A stretch of DNA of 64,000 nt from Alicyclobacillus sp. ALC3 (GTDB lineage: Bacteria; Bacillota; Bacilli; Alicyclobacillales; Alicyclobacillaceae): positions 310,001 through 374,000 of the forward strand of contig NZ_CP066784.1 in assembly GCF_028751195.1 (NCBI RefSeq), written 5' to 3'. Below, piece after piece: positions 1-8,939 of the stretch. The notes beneath the pieces are model-generated. The model saw only the letters and a program-made list of their open reading frames with translations. It searched no databases and was not told the origin of the DNA. Numbering within the stretch: position 1 is the first letter of the stretch; each line of letters opens with the position of its first letter. A program made the translations under genes and the position numbers.

Positions 1-730
1 TGTGGATGCCGACAGGGTCAAAGTTCTCCATGTTACAGACCACGATGCAGTTGTCCGCCCCATCGCGGATGACTTCGTACTCAATCTCTTTGAAGCCCGC
101 AATACTCTGCTCGACGAGAACTTGGTGAATCGGAGAAAGCCGGAGTCCAAGTTCCACGATCTCTTCGTATTGCTCCCAGTTCTCCGCAATCCCGCCACCC
201 GTTCCGCCGAGCGTGTAGGCCGGGCGAATAATAATCGGAAACCCGATTTCGTGGGCAAATGCCCTCGCTTCTTCGAAGTGACTGACAATTTTGCTCTCAG
301 GCACTGGCTCGCCGAGCCGCGCCATCAAGTTGCGGAACTCTTCACGGTCTTCAGCTTCCCGAATGGCCGAGAGGGGAGTCCCAAGCAGTTGCACGCCCTG
401 TTCTTCGAGTACACCTTGTTCCGCGAGTTGCACCGCCATGTTTAGACCGGTCTGTCCGCCGAGTGTGGGCAGCAACCCGTCTGGCCGCTCTTTGCGCAAA
501 ATTTGCGCCACAAACTCCGGCGTTAGCGGTTCGATATAGACCTTATCGGCCATCTCAGTGTCCGTCATAATCGTCGCGGGGTTGGAATTCACCAACACGA
601 CTTCATAACCTTCCTCGCGCAGAGCTTGGCAGGCCTGAGTTCCTGCGTAGTCGAACTCCGCTGCTTGACCGATCACGATCGGCCCACTGCCGATTACCAT
701 CACTTTGCGGATGTCAGTGCGCTTCGGCAT
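1..730 (-). CDS. carB: Carbamoyl-phosphate synthase large subunit, N-terminal part (runs off window)
   Basis: Large, ammonia-using subunit that makes carbamoyl phosphate from bicarbonate, ammonia and two ATP, for pyrimidine (and arginine) synthesis. The protein begins [20 protein letters not shown], and the glycine-rich start of the first ATP-grasp domain (GSGPIVIGQ, about residues 14-22) is intact. Only about 243 codons of a roughly 1070-residue protein lie inside the window. The ATG is preceded by GGAGG ten bases upstream. It overlaps the end of carA by 17 bp, implying translational coupling in the same pyr operon. This is the pyrimidine (pyrAB) copy by context. Confidence 0.97.
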   Translation of the reverse strand, partial: MPKRTDIRKVMVIGSGPIVIGQAAEFDYAGTQACQALREEGYEVVLVNSNPATIMTDTEMADKVYIEPLTPEFVAQILRKERPDGLLPTLGGQTGLNMAVQLAEQGVLEEQGVQLLGTPLSAIREAEDREEFRNLMARLGEPVPESKIVSHFEEARAFAHEIGFPIIIRPAYTLGGTGGGIAENWEQYEEIVELGLRLSPIHQVLVEQSIAGFKEIEYEVIRDGADNCIVVCNMENFDPVGIH

Positions 731-1835
731 ACGGCGCCCACCTCCCTTCCCGAACTTGGTCCATCATCTCCATAAACGCGTCAAACAGTCCGTCCGAGTC
801 ATCCGGACCTGGCCTTGCCTCTGGGTGGTACTGTACGCAGAACGCAGGGGCTTTCGTATGCATGAATCCCTCGACGGTCCCATCGTTCTGGTTGAGATGC
901 GTCAGCATGAGGTCGGTGTTCAGGAGTGACGCCGCATTGACCTCGTAACCATGGTTCTGTGAAGTGATTGCCACCTTGCCTGTACGCAAATCCTTTACAG
1001 GGTGGTTGACGCCGCGGTGACCAAAGCGCATTTTCTCTGTCTGCGCACCACACGCGAGTGCGATTAGTTGATGGCCAAGGCAGATGCCAAACACAGGCAC
1101 TTTGCCGAGCAGTTGCGCAACTGTCTCGATCGCGTAGGGCACATCCTCAGGATCGCCAGGTCCATTCGAAAGCATGACGCCGTCCGGCCGCCAGCTTAAG
1201 ATTTCTTCTGCCGTTGTGTGCGCCGGGACGACAATCACGTCGCACTGGCGTGCCAACAGTGACCGCACGACGCCGGACTTCATGCCGAAGTCCATCGCCA
1301 CAACGCGCCTGCCTTCACCCGGACAGCGGTACGTGACGGGCGTCGTCACGCGCTCCACCTGATTGCGCGGCAGCGGCGCCGACAGCTTCGCAAGGAGCGC
1401 TTCAACCGACGTGTCCTCAGTCGTCAAGATGCCTTTCATTGTTCCTTCACGCCGGATGCGCTTGGTCAACTGCCGCGTGTCGATGCCAGCAATGCCAATG
1501 ACGTTGTGTTTCTTTAGGTACGACTCGAGACTCTCCATGCTCTTGTAGTGGCTTGGCAGTTCACTGAACTCACGAACGACGAAGCCGTGTACGGAGGGGG
1601 CCCGTGACTCGGCGTCGTCTACATTGACACCGTAGTTTCCAATTAAAGGATAGGTCATCGTCACGATCTGCCCGCAATAGGAAGGGTCCGTCAGAACTTC
1701 CTGGTATCCCGTCATACCCGTATTGAATACAACTTCGCCAATCGACTCCCCTGAGGCGCCGAAGTTGACGCCAGTAAACACATCTCCCGATTCCAACACT
1801 AGACGTGCAGTTTGCCTTTCTGAGCGGTTGCTCAA
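714..1835 (-). CDS. carA: Carbamoyl-phosphate synthase small subunit (glutaminase)
   Basis: Hydrolyses glutamine and channels ammonia to CarB. 373 residues, normal length. The N-terminal half is the CPSase small-chain domain. The class I glutamine amidotransferase domain carries the nucleophile Cys252 in GICLGHQ and the His337/Glu339 pair in QYHPEA. The start is TTG, chosen because GGGAGG sits about nine bases upstream and the TTG overlaps the pyrC stop (TTGA). Fourth pyrimidine gene after pyrR, pyrB and pyrC. Confidence 0.97.
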   Translation of the reverse strand: MSNRSERQTARLVLESGDVFTGVNFGASGESIGEVVFNTGMTGYQEVLTDPSYCGQIVTMTYPLIGNYGVNVDDAESRAPSVHGFVVREFSELPSHYKSMESLESYLKKHNVIGIAGIDTRQLTKRIRREGTMKGILTTEDTSVEALLAKLSAPLPRNQVERVTTPVTYRCPGEGRRVVAMDFGMKSGVVRSLLARQCDVIVVPAHTTAEEILSWRPDGVMLSNGPGDPEDVPYAIETVAQLLGKVPVFGICLGHQLIALACGAQTEKMRFGHRGVNHPVKDLRTGKVAITSQNHGYEVNAASLLNTDLMLTHLNQNDGTVEGFMHTKAPAFCVQYHPEARPGPDDSDGLFDAFMEMMDQVREGRWAPYAEAH

Positions 1836-3133
1836 GCGTTGTTCCCTCCCACCGTGGGTTGACGTTGATACACGACTTTGCCTGCGCAGACCGTGAGTAC
1901 GGGCCAGCCGACAAGTCGCCAGCCTGCAAAAGGCGTGTTGCGCCCTTTCGAGGCGAATTCATCTGGAGTGACCAGCCGCTCTGTCTTCTCATCAATCACG
2001 GTCAAGTCAGCCGGAGCGCCAGGGACGATGACACCACCGTTGAGTTGAAATAGTGATGTCGGAGCCGTCGAAGCGCGGTGGACGAGGTCGGAGAGCGTCA
2101 TGCGGCCCGTCGCGACAAAGTGGGTATACATTAAAGCGAATGCTGTCTCGAGCCCAACCATGCCAAACGGTGCCGCAGCAACTCCCTGCGACTTTTCAGC
2201 CGCCGTGTGCGGAGCGTGATCGGTTGCCAGGACGTCGAGTGTTCCGTCGAGAAACCCTTCGATGCAGGCCAGGCGGTCCGCCTCGGTGCGAAGCGGAGGG
2301 TTGACCTTAAACACGGCGTCGTCGCGGTCGATCACGGCTTCTGTCAGGAGCAGGTGGTGTGGTGTCACCTCTGCGCTAATGCGCACGCCGCGACTCTTTG
2401 CCCACCGCACCAGCGACACAGCTGACTCGACGCTGACGTGACAAACGTGCAGGTGTGCGCCAGTCTGCTCCGCAAGCAGGATATCGCGAGCGATCATGGC
2501 AGACTCCGCTTCGGGAGGAATGTCGGTCAGGCCCAGTCGCCGCGCGGCGCTGCTGTGTAGCACGCCAGCGCCGGAAATCGTTTCATCTTCGGCGTGAATC
2601 GCGATGGGCAGACCCACTGCTGCTGCCCGCTCGAACGCCTCGCGCATGCGACCGCCGTGCTGCACGCCTTTCCCGTCGTCAGAGAGCGCGACAGCTCCGG
2701 CCGCCTGGAGTGCCGCGAAGTCAGTCAGAACTTCCCCCGCTTGCCCCATCGTGATGCACGCGATCGGTCGGACACGCGTCAAGCCCACGTCTTCGCTCGC
2801 CTTGACGACCCATTCAAGCAATTGCGGGGAGTCCAGTGGTGGGTTTGTGTTCGGCATACAGGCGACCTGTGTAAACCCACCTGCTGCCGCGGCTGCCGCC
2901 CCAGTCGCAATTGTCTCCTTCGCCTCGAACCCGGGCTCACGCAGGTGAACATGCAGGTCGACGAGACCTGGAAGCAGCAACTCACCATTAAGAGCAATCA
3001 CGTAATCGGCTTCTGGCAAGTCAGTTCCAACGGACAGAATCAGGCCTGTCTGGTCATCCATCAACACGCTCGCTTGATACCGTTTGTTCAGAATCGGTTC
3101 GAGCAGTGTCCCCCCGTCAATGCGAACTCTCAC
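1832..3133 (-). CDS. pyrC: Dihydroorotase
   Basis: Zinc amidohydrolase that cyclises carbamoyl aspartate to dihydroorotate. 433 residues, typical of the class I (Bacillus-type) enzyme. The metal-binding motif HVHLREPG starts at residue 61, and a TDHAPHT motif near residue 305 carries the catalytic Asp and a ligand His. GTG start with AGGAGG upstream. It overlaps pyrB by 4 bp at its start and carA by 4 bp at its end, so the operon is tightly coupled. Confidence 0.97.
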   Translation of the reverse strand: MRVRIDGGTLLEPILNKRYQASVLMDDQTGLILSVGTDLPEADYVIALNGELLLPGLVDLHVHLREPGFEAKETIATGAAAAAAGGFTQVACMPNTNPPLDSPQLLEWVVKASEDVGLTRVRPIACITMGQAGEVLTDFAALQAAGAVALSDDGKGVQHGGRMREAFERAAAVGLPIAIHAEDETISGAGVLHSSAARRLGLTDIPPEAESAMIARDILLAEQTGAHLHVCHVSVESAVSLVRWAKSRGVRISAEVTPHHLLLTEAVIDRDDAVFKVNPPLRTEADRLACIEGFLDGTLDVLATDHAPHTAAEKSQGVAAAPFGMVGLETAFALMYTHFVATGRMTLSDLVHRASTAPTSLFQLNGGVIVPGAPADLTVIDEKTERLVTPDEFASKGRNTPFAGWRLVGWPVLTVCAGKVVYQRQPTVGGNNA

Positions 3134-4062
3134 TGAAGCGCCTCCTTCAACAGGTGGTCAAGCAAGGCCATTCTCACGAACATCCCGTTTTCAACTTGGC
3201 GGAAGTAAGCGGCCCGTTCATCGCTGTCCACCGCCGGGTCAATCTCGCCGACGCGGGGCAGCGGGTGCAAAATGCGTGCACCGTGTTTCATCAAAGCCAG
3301 TTGTTTCAATCCAATACCTCGCAAACTGTCTTGGACCTCCGCCTCCGACATCGCGGTCGCTGGGTCAAATCGCTCGCGCTGGATGCGGGTCTGATAAAGC
3401 GCATCGGTTTGAGCCAAAGCCACACTCCAATCGCTCTCCTCGTGCAGCTTCAGCCCGGCTGAGCGCAATTCGTCCGCAAGGACAACTGGGAGTTCTAGTC
3501 CGGGGGTGTTCGCCAAAGTCACCTCGACACCGTCAAACAGCGTCAGCACACGCAACAGCGAGTGGACCGTGCGCCCATAGCGCAAGTCCCCAGAAAAGCA
3601 GATGTGCAGATTGTCGACTGTGCCAAACTCTCTCCACAAGGTGTAGACGTCGAGCAACGCCTGTGTCGGGTGCTCACCGCTGCCGGCGCCCGCACTGACA
3701 ATCGGTACGGGGCTATACGCCACGGCCTCCGCGAGCTCTGATTCGTCGAAATGGCGGATCACGATGACATCCGCGTATCGGCCGACGACGCGAAACACAT
3801 CTGGCAGTGATTCCCCTTTTTTCGCGGAGGAGCTCTCGCGAGCGTTTTCGGCACTGATGACGCTTGCCCCTAGGCGTGCAGCGGCCGCTTCAAAGGAAAG
3901 ACGCGTGCGCGTGCTCGGTTCGTAGAAAAGTGTAGCGACAACACCTCCTAACAGTCGGTCTCGCATGCTCCGGCGCGGCGATTGTCGCATCCACTCGGCC
4001 ATCGCGATCAGTTGTTCAACATCGGAGCGTGTGATATCCCTTGTTGTCACAAAGTGCTGCAT
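3130..4062 (-). CDS. pyrB: Aspartate carbamoyltransferase catalytic subunit
   Basis: Transfers the carbamoyl group to aspartate, the committed pyrimidine step. About 310 residues. The carbamoyl-phosphate loop STRTRLSFE lies near residue 52, and an HPLPR motif lies near the C-terminus. The open frame extends 60 bp upstream into pyrR, but the ATG at 4062 (MQHFVTTRD) is preceded by GGAGGCG, so I place the start there. No uracil permease gene (pyrP) lies between pyrR and pyrB, unlike B. subtilis. Confidence 0.96.
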   Translation of the reverse strand: MQHFVTTRDITRSDVEQLIAMAEWMRQSPRRSMRDRLLGGVVATLFYEPSTRTRLSFEAAAARLGASVISAENARESSSAKKGESLPDVFRVVGRYADVIVIRHFDESELAEAVAYSPVPIVSAGAGSGEHPTQALLDVYTLWREFGTVDNLHICFSGDLRYGRTVHSLLRVLTLFDGVEVTLANTPGLELPVVLADELRSAGLKLHEESDWSVALAQTDALYQTRIQRERFDPATAMSEAEVQDSLRGIGLKQLALMKHGARILHPLPRVGEIDPAVDSDERAAYFRQVENGMFVRMALLDHLLKEALQ

Positions 4063-4090
4063 CTGCAACGCCTCCCATCTGGCGTCCCGT

Positions 4091-4627
4091 TCAGTAACGG
4101 TTTGGTTTGACAATCCACACACCGTCCTCTCCGTCTACTTCCGCGAAGCGCACCGCAACGCTCTCTTCCCTCGAAGTTGGCACGTTCTTGCCGATGAAGT
4201 CAGGACGAATTGGAAGTTCCCGGTGACCGCGGTCGGCCAAGGCTGCGAGTTGCACTAGTCGTGGGCGTCCTGTCACCATCACAGCGTCGAGCGCAGCCCG
4301 CACGGTCCGCCCCGTGTAGAGCACGTCATCCACCAATACGACAGTGCGCCCTTCGACATCTAGCCCTTCCACTGGCAATCGTTTGGGCTCCGAGCCTTTG
4401 ATGTCATCCCGGTAAGGTCTGACGTCCAAGTGCCAAACTTCGGGGGCCTTACCTTCAATCTGAGCCATCTTTTGCGCGATTCTGTCGCTAAGCACGGCAC
4501 CGCGGGTCTTAATGCCGATGAGCACCATACCGTCAAGTCCCTTGTTTCGCTCGAGCACCTCGTGTGACATGCGCGTGATTGACCGCTGCATCGCTGCAGC
4601 ATCGAGAATCGGTGTCTCCAAAGGCAC
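4091..4627 (-). CDS. pyrR: PyrR bifunctional attenuator protein / uracil phosphoribosyltransferase
   Basis: UMP-sensing RNA-binding protein that terminates transcription in pyr leaders; it also has uracil phosphoribosyltransferase activity. 178 residues when started at the GTG at 4627, which follows GGAGGAGAGTA; this matches the family length of about 180. The PRPP-binding motif VLVDDVLYTGRT is present at about residue 95. First gene of the operon, directly downstream of a leader with a recognisable PyrR-binding loop, so autoregulation is expected. Confidence 0.95.
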   Translation of the reverse strand: MPLETPILDAAAMQRSITRMSHEVLERNKGLDGMVLIGIKTRGAVLSDRIAQKMAQIEGKAPEVWHLDVRPYRDDIKGSEPKRLPVEGLDVEGRTVVLVDDVLYTGRTVRAALDAVMVTGRPRLVQLAALADRGHRELPIRPDFIGKNVPTSREESVAVRFAEVDGEDGVWIVKPNRY

Positions 4628-4661
4628 TACTCTCCTCCCTCGCTGTGCGGTCGCACACCGT

Positions 4662-4770
4662 AAAAAGCGGCTGCCGTCCCTGAGGCGGCAGCCGCTTTCG
4701 TCAATCCGGAACATCCCGAACCTGACGTTTTTCCGACGACCTTTCCAACCTCACAGGATTGGTTTAAAGG
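4662..4770 (-). promoter_or_regulatory. PyrR-responsive attenuator leader (binding loop plus terminator)
   Basis: Read on the minus strand, 4770-4740 folds as CCTTTAAACCAAT - CCTGTGAGG - TTGGAAAGG. This resembles the Bacillus PyrR anti-antiterminator hairpin with its GUGAG-type loop. It is followed at 4699-4662 by a strong hairpin (AAAGCGGCTGCCG / CGGCAGCCGCTTT) running into TTTTT, an intrinsic terminator just before the pyrR RBS. Arrangement and position match known PyrR attenuators. The competing antiterminator was not modelled. Confidence 0.85.
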
Positions 4771-4787
4771 ACAGCATTGTTTTTCAT

Positions 4788-4816
4788 ACAGTATCAATTT
4801 CACAGTCCTGAGTCAA
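4788..4816 (-). promoter_or_regulatory. Sigma-A-type promoter of the pyr operon
   Basis: On the minus strand TTGACT (4816-4811) is separated by 17 bp from TACTGT (4793-4788). Transcription would begin about 10 bp before the PyrR-binding loop, as expected for an attenuated pyr leader. Confidence 0.65.
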
Positions 4817-4824
4817 GAGCCCGT

Positions 4825-5760
4825 TCATTCCACCACCTTGTTGCGCAGAAGCTCAAGCAGGCGTTCCATATCCGCCGGCAGCGGGGCTTCAAACACAAGC
4901 TTTTCCCCGGACACAGGGTGGATAAATCCCAGCGTACTCGCGTGTAACGCCTGACCTGAGATGTCCAGTGTGTGCCGCGGTCCATAGATTGGATCACCAG
5001 CTAACGGATGTCCGATGTACGCCAGGTGAACGCGAATTTGATGCGTTCGTCCAGTCTCTAACCGGAGTGACAAGTAACTATAGTGCTCAAACCACTCCAC
5101 CACGCGAAAGTGCGTCACCGCGTGCTTCCCACGTTCCACAACGGCCATGCGTTGACGTTGGCTCGGGTCGCGACCGATTGGCGCGTCGACCAAGCCAACC
5201 TGATGGGGGACGCGTCCGTGCGCGATTGCCAGGTACATCCGTTCCATCTCGTGTACCCGCAATTGCTCTGTCAAGCTATGGTAAGCGCGGTCAGACTTCG
5301 CCACAACAAGCAACCCGGATGTATCTTTGTCAATCCGGTGGACGATACCTGGGCGCGTGCTACCGCCGAGAGATGACAGGTGCGTGCCACGGCCGAGCAG
5401 GCCGTTTACCAGTGTGCCTTGCCAATGACCCGCGCCGGGATGAACGACGAGCCCACGCGGCTTATTCACCACCAACACATCGTCGTCCTCGTAAGCGATG
5501 TCGAGGTCCATCTCTTCCGGGCTGACTGTCTCTGATTCGGGCTCCGTCACTGCCACTTCATAGGCGGCGCCCGCAACAACAGGTTCACTGCTCTTCACGG
5601 GAAACCCAGCACGCATGACCATGCCAGCGTCCACCCAGGACTGAACTTGGCTTCTTGAAACTGCGTAGTCAAGTTCAGTCAATTGATCGGTTAACCATCG
5701 ATCGAGTCGCGCCCCCGCGTCAGCCGACTCCACGACCACGCGTTCCTGAATCGCACTCAC
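4825..5760 (-). CDS. rluD: RluA/RluD-family 23S rRNA pseudouridine synthase (YlyB type)
   Basis: Isomerises uridine to pseudouridine in RNA. 311 residues: an N-terminal S4 RNA-binding domain (about 1-75) and then the RluA catalytic domain with the signature HRIDKDTSGLL (about 140-150), which contains the catalytic Asp. GTG start with GGGAG upstream; overlaps lspA by 4 bp. The same lspA-ylyB-pyrR order occurs in B. subtilis. Exact target uridines are not deducible. Confidence 0.93.
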   Translation of the reverse strand: MSAIQERVVVESADAGARLDRWLTDQLTELDYAVSRSQVQSWVDAGMVMRAGFPVKSSEPVVAGAAYEVAVTEPESETVSPEEMDLDIAYEDDDVLVVNKPRGLVVHPGAGHWQGTLVNGLLGRGTHLSSLGGSTRPGIVHRIDKDTSGLLVVAKSDRAYHSLTEQLRVHEMERMYLAIAHGRVPHQVGLVDAPIGRDPSQRQRMAVVERGKHAVTHFRVVEWFEHYSYLSLRLETGRTHQIRVHLAYIGHPLAGDPIYGPRHTLDISGQALHASTLGFIHPVSGEKLVFEAPLPADMERLLELLRNKVVE

Positions 5761-6248
5761 TGATCCGTCTCTCCCGTCGCGTCCCGCGTTTCCGTTGGCG
5801 TATTTTTTCGACCCTTGCGGTCGGAAGTGAACGCCCAGATGAGGAGCAGGGCAACACCGACATCAATACAGACATCAGAAAAATTGAATACCGGGAAGTT
5901 GATCGGCTTGAAATACACGTAGTCAATGACCGTTCCCCACACGACCCGGTCGGTGAGGTTACCGATGGCTCCCCCCATGACCAGTGCCAAACCCATCTGA
6001 ACCAGCGGTCCTGGCCGCCACTTCTGACGCACGTATATGACCGCGCCGATGACGACCAACGCGACCAAGATGAGCAGCCACCGTGCATTCGGCAACATGC
6101 CAAACGCGGCGCCTGGGTTGCGAATGTAGTCAAAATAAAACGCCGGCGGCAATACCGGGATCATCTGGCCTTGGACCATGTGCGTCCGCACCAACCACTT
6201 CAACCCTTGATCAATCACCCACACGATGACTGCGACCACATAAACCAC
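5757..6248 (-). CDS. lspA: Lipoprotein signal peptidase (signal peptidase II)
   Basis: Membrane aspartyl protease that cleaves prolipoprotein signal peptides before the lipidated cysteine. 163 residues with four predicted membrane segments. Conserved motifs are NPGAAFG and the two catalytic aspartates in GNLTDR and FNFSD. The start appears to be GTG, giving MVYVVAVIV. It would process lipoproteins such as the Ger(x)C protein elsewhere in the window. Confidence 0.95.
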   Translation of the reverse strand: MVYVVAVIVWVIDQGLKWLVRTHMVQGQMIPVLPPAFYFDYIRNPGAAFGMLPNARWLLILVALVVIGAVIYVRQKWRPGPLVQMGLALVMGGAIGNLTDRVVWGTVIDYVYFKPINFPVFNFSDVCIDVGVALLLIWAFTSDRKGRKNTPTETRDATGETDQ

Positions 6249-6310
6249 TCACTCCACCATCCTTCTAGGTGAAGTGTGGCAAAATCTTGGCTTACCGTCA
6301 AATGGCAAGG

Positions 6311-6910
6311 TTACGGCAGTTGCTGACGGTACTGTTCATTCGAGACAAAGTCGATTTCGTCCACAACACCTTCGTTGTCGTCGAGCGGAATCTGGTTGTA
6401 ATCGTGGGCGTACTCTGGCCGCTCGTTATACCGTTCCACCGCCTGCCAACTGTCTTCTCCGTCAAAGGCCACGTAGTCCTTATCATCCATGTCCGTTCGT
6501 CCGTAACCCGGCCATAACACTTCCTCCTCGACAGGCCTCGAACGTTCGGGATGGACGGCTTCATCTTCTCGCTTACAGTCAATACACAAAGTCGCCAGCG
6601 GATTGGCTGTCATCCGCTCCTCACCAATCGCTTGCCCACAAGCTTCGCAAGTCCCGTAGGTACCGCCATTAATCGCCTGTTGCGCGCGTTCAATCGCTTG
6701 CAACCGCAATTTTTGCCCGTCGCGCAACGCTACGTCTTTTCCCCGCTCAAACAACTCGGACGCAATATCAGCAGGATGGTTGTCGTACATCGACAGTTCT
6801 CCTAGCTCGTCCCGCATCGCATCGCCCAAACCATACTGGCCCGTTGTACGAATGCGTTCTTCGGTCTGTGCATGCATTTGCTGCAGGCGTGTTCGCGCTT
6901 CCTCCCACAT
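6311..6910 (-). CDS. TraR/DksA-type zinc-finger protein, YteA/YlyA sporulation family
   Basis: 199 residues starting at the ATG at 6910 (MWEEARTRL), preceded by AGAGGGGG. A helical N-terminus is followed by the family motif YDNHPAD and a four-cysteine zinc finger (CEACG ... CIDC). An acidic tail contains RPVEEEV, typical of the YteA group. Family members act on RNA polymerase or in sporulation; function here is inferred. Neighbouring lspA and rluD match the B. subtilis ylyA locus. Confidence 0.85.
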   Translation of the reverse strand: MWEEARTRLQQMHAQTEERIRTTGQYGLGDAMRDELGELSMYDNHPADIASELFERGKDVALRDGQKLRLQAIERAQQAINGGTYGTCEACGQAIGEERMTANPLATLCIDCKREDEAVHPERSRPVEEEVLWPGYGRTDMDDKDYVAFDGEDSWQAVERYNERPEYAHDYNQIPLDDNEGVVDEIDFVSNEQYRQQLP

Positions 6911-7244
6911 TTTTGGACCCCCTCTGCTGATCAATACCTTTAGTTTCCGACGGCGCAAAGGGAACATACCGCCAGCCGTGTTCCAAATTTGATCAAAAGA
7001 CTTTCGACGCGCGAGCCTCCCCGCGCGCTCCCGGCGTCACGTGCCATCGTCGTGCGTCACTGTCCGGTGACGCCCGCGTCAGGCACACAGTGTATGATGG
7101 GAATACGCGCGAAGACTGGCCCCGATGTTCATTCGACACTGCCCGTAACGCTGTGTCCGCACGTCGCGGCTTGCGGCATGTACATACGCCAAAGCGCCCG
7201 GTCAACTACCGGGCGCTTTGGCAGACAACTGAGCAGGTGGATGA
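6911..7244. other. Gene-free interval between the YteA-like gene and divIVA
   Basis: 334 bp with no supportable gene. It holds a strong terminator hairpin (7188-7222). In B. subtilis this slot contains ileS with a T-box leader; I see neither a synthetase fragment nor a T-box motif. Confidence 0.75.
7188..7222 (-). terminator. Intrinsic terminator after divIVA
   Basis: Perfect 15-bp arms GCCAAAGCGCCCGGT and ACCGGGCGCTTTGGC with a 5-base loop, starting about 22 bp past the divIVA stop. The hairpin is symmetrical; its T-tract is short. Confidence 0.85.
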
Positions 7245-7757
7245 TTAAGCTGTCGGATGGCTGAAAATCGCTGGCTCTTTCGTGTTAGAGGCCACGTCCT
7301 CGTCAAACCGTTCCCATTCCCCAGACTCAAGCATTTCAAGCTGCGCCTGAATTAGCGAACGGAATCGGGCACGGAAAATGGCTGCGTGTCTTTGTACTTC
7401 TTCGACCTCGAGCGCAATCTTCCTCGACTTATTCAGGGCTTCACTGACAATCCGATCCGCATTCTTCTCGGCTTCCCTGAGGATGAGTTGAGCTTCTTTG
7501 CGCGCGTTTGACTTGACTTCTTCGGAAGTCTCCTGAGCCACGATGATGGCCTTTGACAGACTCTCTTCAATATTCGTAAAATGCTGTAGCCGCTCGTTCA
7601 TCTGTTCCATGCGTTCTTCGAGTTCCTTGTTCTGGCGAATCAGAGCCTCATAGTCCTGAATCACGCGCTCCAGAAAGTCGTCTACTTCATCTTCATCGTA
7701 CCCACGAAACGCTCGGCCAAATTCCTTGTTATGGATGTCTAACGGGGATAACGGCAT
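7245..7757 (-). CDS. divIVA: DivIVA cell-pole and septum organiser
   Basis: Coiled-coil protein that binds negatively curved membrane and positions division and sporulation proteins. 170 residues from the ATG at 7757 (MPLSPLDIHNKEF), which follows AGGAGGTGTGCGTG. The N-terminal lipid-binding segment PLDIHNKEFGRAFRGYDEDE is intact. Two long coiled-coil stretches follow (about 30-60 and 70-140). It ends a run of ylm genes, as in Bacillus. Confidence 0.96.
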   Translation of the reverse strand: MPLSPLDIHNKEFGRAFRGYDEDEVDDFLERVIQDYEALIRQNKELEERMEQMNERLQHFTNIEESLSKAIIVAQETSEEVKSNARKEAQLILREAEKNADRIVSEALNKSRKIALEVEEVQRHAAIFRARFRSLIQAQLEMLESGEWERFDEDVASNTKEPAIFSHPTA

Positions 7758-7882
7758 CACGCACACCTCCTGAAATCGACACACAATACCACAATCATGC
7801 GAAACTCGACAATTCTTCCTGTCAATTCGACGAAACAGAAGAAACTCCTGCTGAATTGTCCGCAGCGTCCCTGCCTAGTGCT

Positions 7883-8638
7883 CTACCTGCGCGATGGGAG
7901 AATGCCCACGACGAGGCGGATTCTGCCCTTCTTACTTAAGCCGACAGACTCGAACACCCGAACACGGCCGAAACCGCGCACCGATAAGACATCCCCAACC
8001 TCCACGGGTTCATCGGCACGGTCTGTCGCCACATGTTCGACAGACACCCTTCCCGCCTGTATGACTTCTTGAGCAGTGCCCCTTGACCAATGACACGCGG
8101 CCGCAACCACCGCATCAAGGCGCATCGAGGCAACAGAGAGCGTCGCTGTGTTATACACCACTTTTGGCCACACCACTTCGCTGTCCACTACCTCGACGTG
8201 GACAGCGACTCGTCCCGCATGGTGCAGTTCCCGAGAGACGTGTTCCGCGATCATCCGGTCAACGGCACAAAGCGCACGCTCCCCATCCACCGCGAGGTCG
8301 CCCACCTTACGCCGTTCAATGCCGCTGCCCAGCAGCGCACCAAGCAGCGCGCCGTGTGTGATTGGTTCGTCAGCATCAATCGACAGTGTCGTTATGTGAA
8401 AATCAGCGGCTTCAGGATACCACTCCCCGGGCATCAGCAAGAGGCGTTGACGCTCCGCGTCTTGATAGCCGCCATACCCCTGCACGACCATCCCTGCCGC
8501 TTCCGCTCTGCTAGTCGCCAATGTCTGTTCCCGCGGCGACAGGAAGTCTGTGAGTTGCCACTGACCACGAGCATTCACGCGTGTGATGTAGTCTTCGATA
8601 CGGCGCATAAACGGACGTTCTGAGGAACGAACCTCCAT
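7883..8638 (-). CDS. ylmH: YlmH-family S4-domain RNA-binding protein
   Basis: 251 residues with a C-terminal S4 RNA-binding domain (about 180-245; LSVASMRLDAVVAA begins it). YlmH homologues bind ribosomes and have been linked to stalled-ribosome rescue and division. The start overlaps the yggT stop by one base (TGATG). A start ten codons later (MRRIEDYITRV) is also possible because no good RBS precedes either. Confidence 0.88.
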   Translation of the reverse strand: MEVRSSERPFMRRIEDYITRVNARGQWQLTDFLSPREQTLATSRAEAAGMVVQGYGGYQDAERQRLLLMPGEWYPEAADFHITTLSIDADEPITHGALLGALLGSGIERRKVGDLAVDGERALCAVDRMIAEHVSRELHHAGRVAVHVEVVDSEVVWPKVVYNTATLSVASMRLDAVVAAACHWSRGTAQEVIQAGRVSVEHVATDRADEPVEVGDVLSVRGFGRVRVFESVGLSKKGRIRLVVGILPSRR

Positions 8639-8916
8639 CAGCGGACAATGGCCGACAACACCGACAGTATACCGGCCTGAAGAAAGAAGTAGACAATCAC
8701 GGCAACAATGAAGGAGATGTCAATTCCGACACCACCGATACGCAGTGGTGGGATGTAGCGACGAAACAAGCCGAGGTACGGCTCTGTCACTTTGTACAAA
8801 AACAGACCAAGCCTTGTCTGCGCTAGATCGGGCACCCAGGAGAGCACTGCCGTTGCAATCAGGACATACCCATAGACCGTAAGTACCACTTGAATGAGAC
8901 TCAGGACAATTCCCAT
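8638..8916 (-). CDS. ylmG: YggT-family membrane protein (YlmG)
   Basis: 92 residues, with two hydrophobic segments (about 5-25 and 65-85) separated by a loop holding the family signature FRRYIPPLRIGG-ID. YggT proteins are small membrane proteins implicated in division or osmotic tolerance. It follows ylmE directly; the sepF gene that normally sits between them is absent. Confidence 0.9.
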   Translation of the reverse strand: MGIVLSLIQVVLTVYGYVLIATAVLSWVPDLAQTRLGLFLYKVTEPYLGLFRRYIPPLRIGGVGIDISFIVAVIVYFFLQAGILSVLSAIVR

Positions 8917-8939
8917 GCTCCGGGCTTCACCCAGCCCTT

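Noticed and set aside
2594-3136. Long plus-strand open frames opposite pyrC and many other genes
   Set aside because: They are antisense shadows of well-recognised genes, a consequence of the GC-biased third codon positions.
6911-7244. T-box leader left behind by ileS
   Set aside because: No AGGGTGGNACCGCG-like motif or specifier stem found; only a simple terminator.
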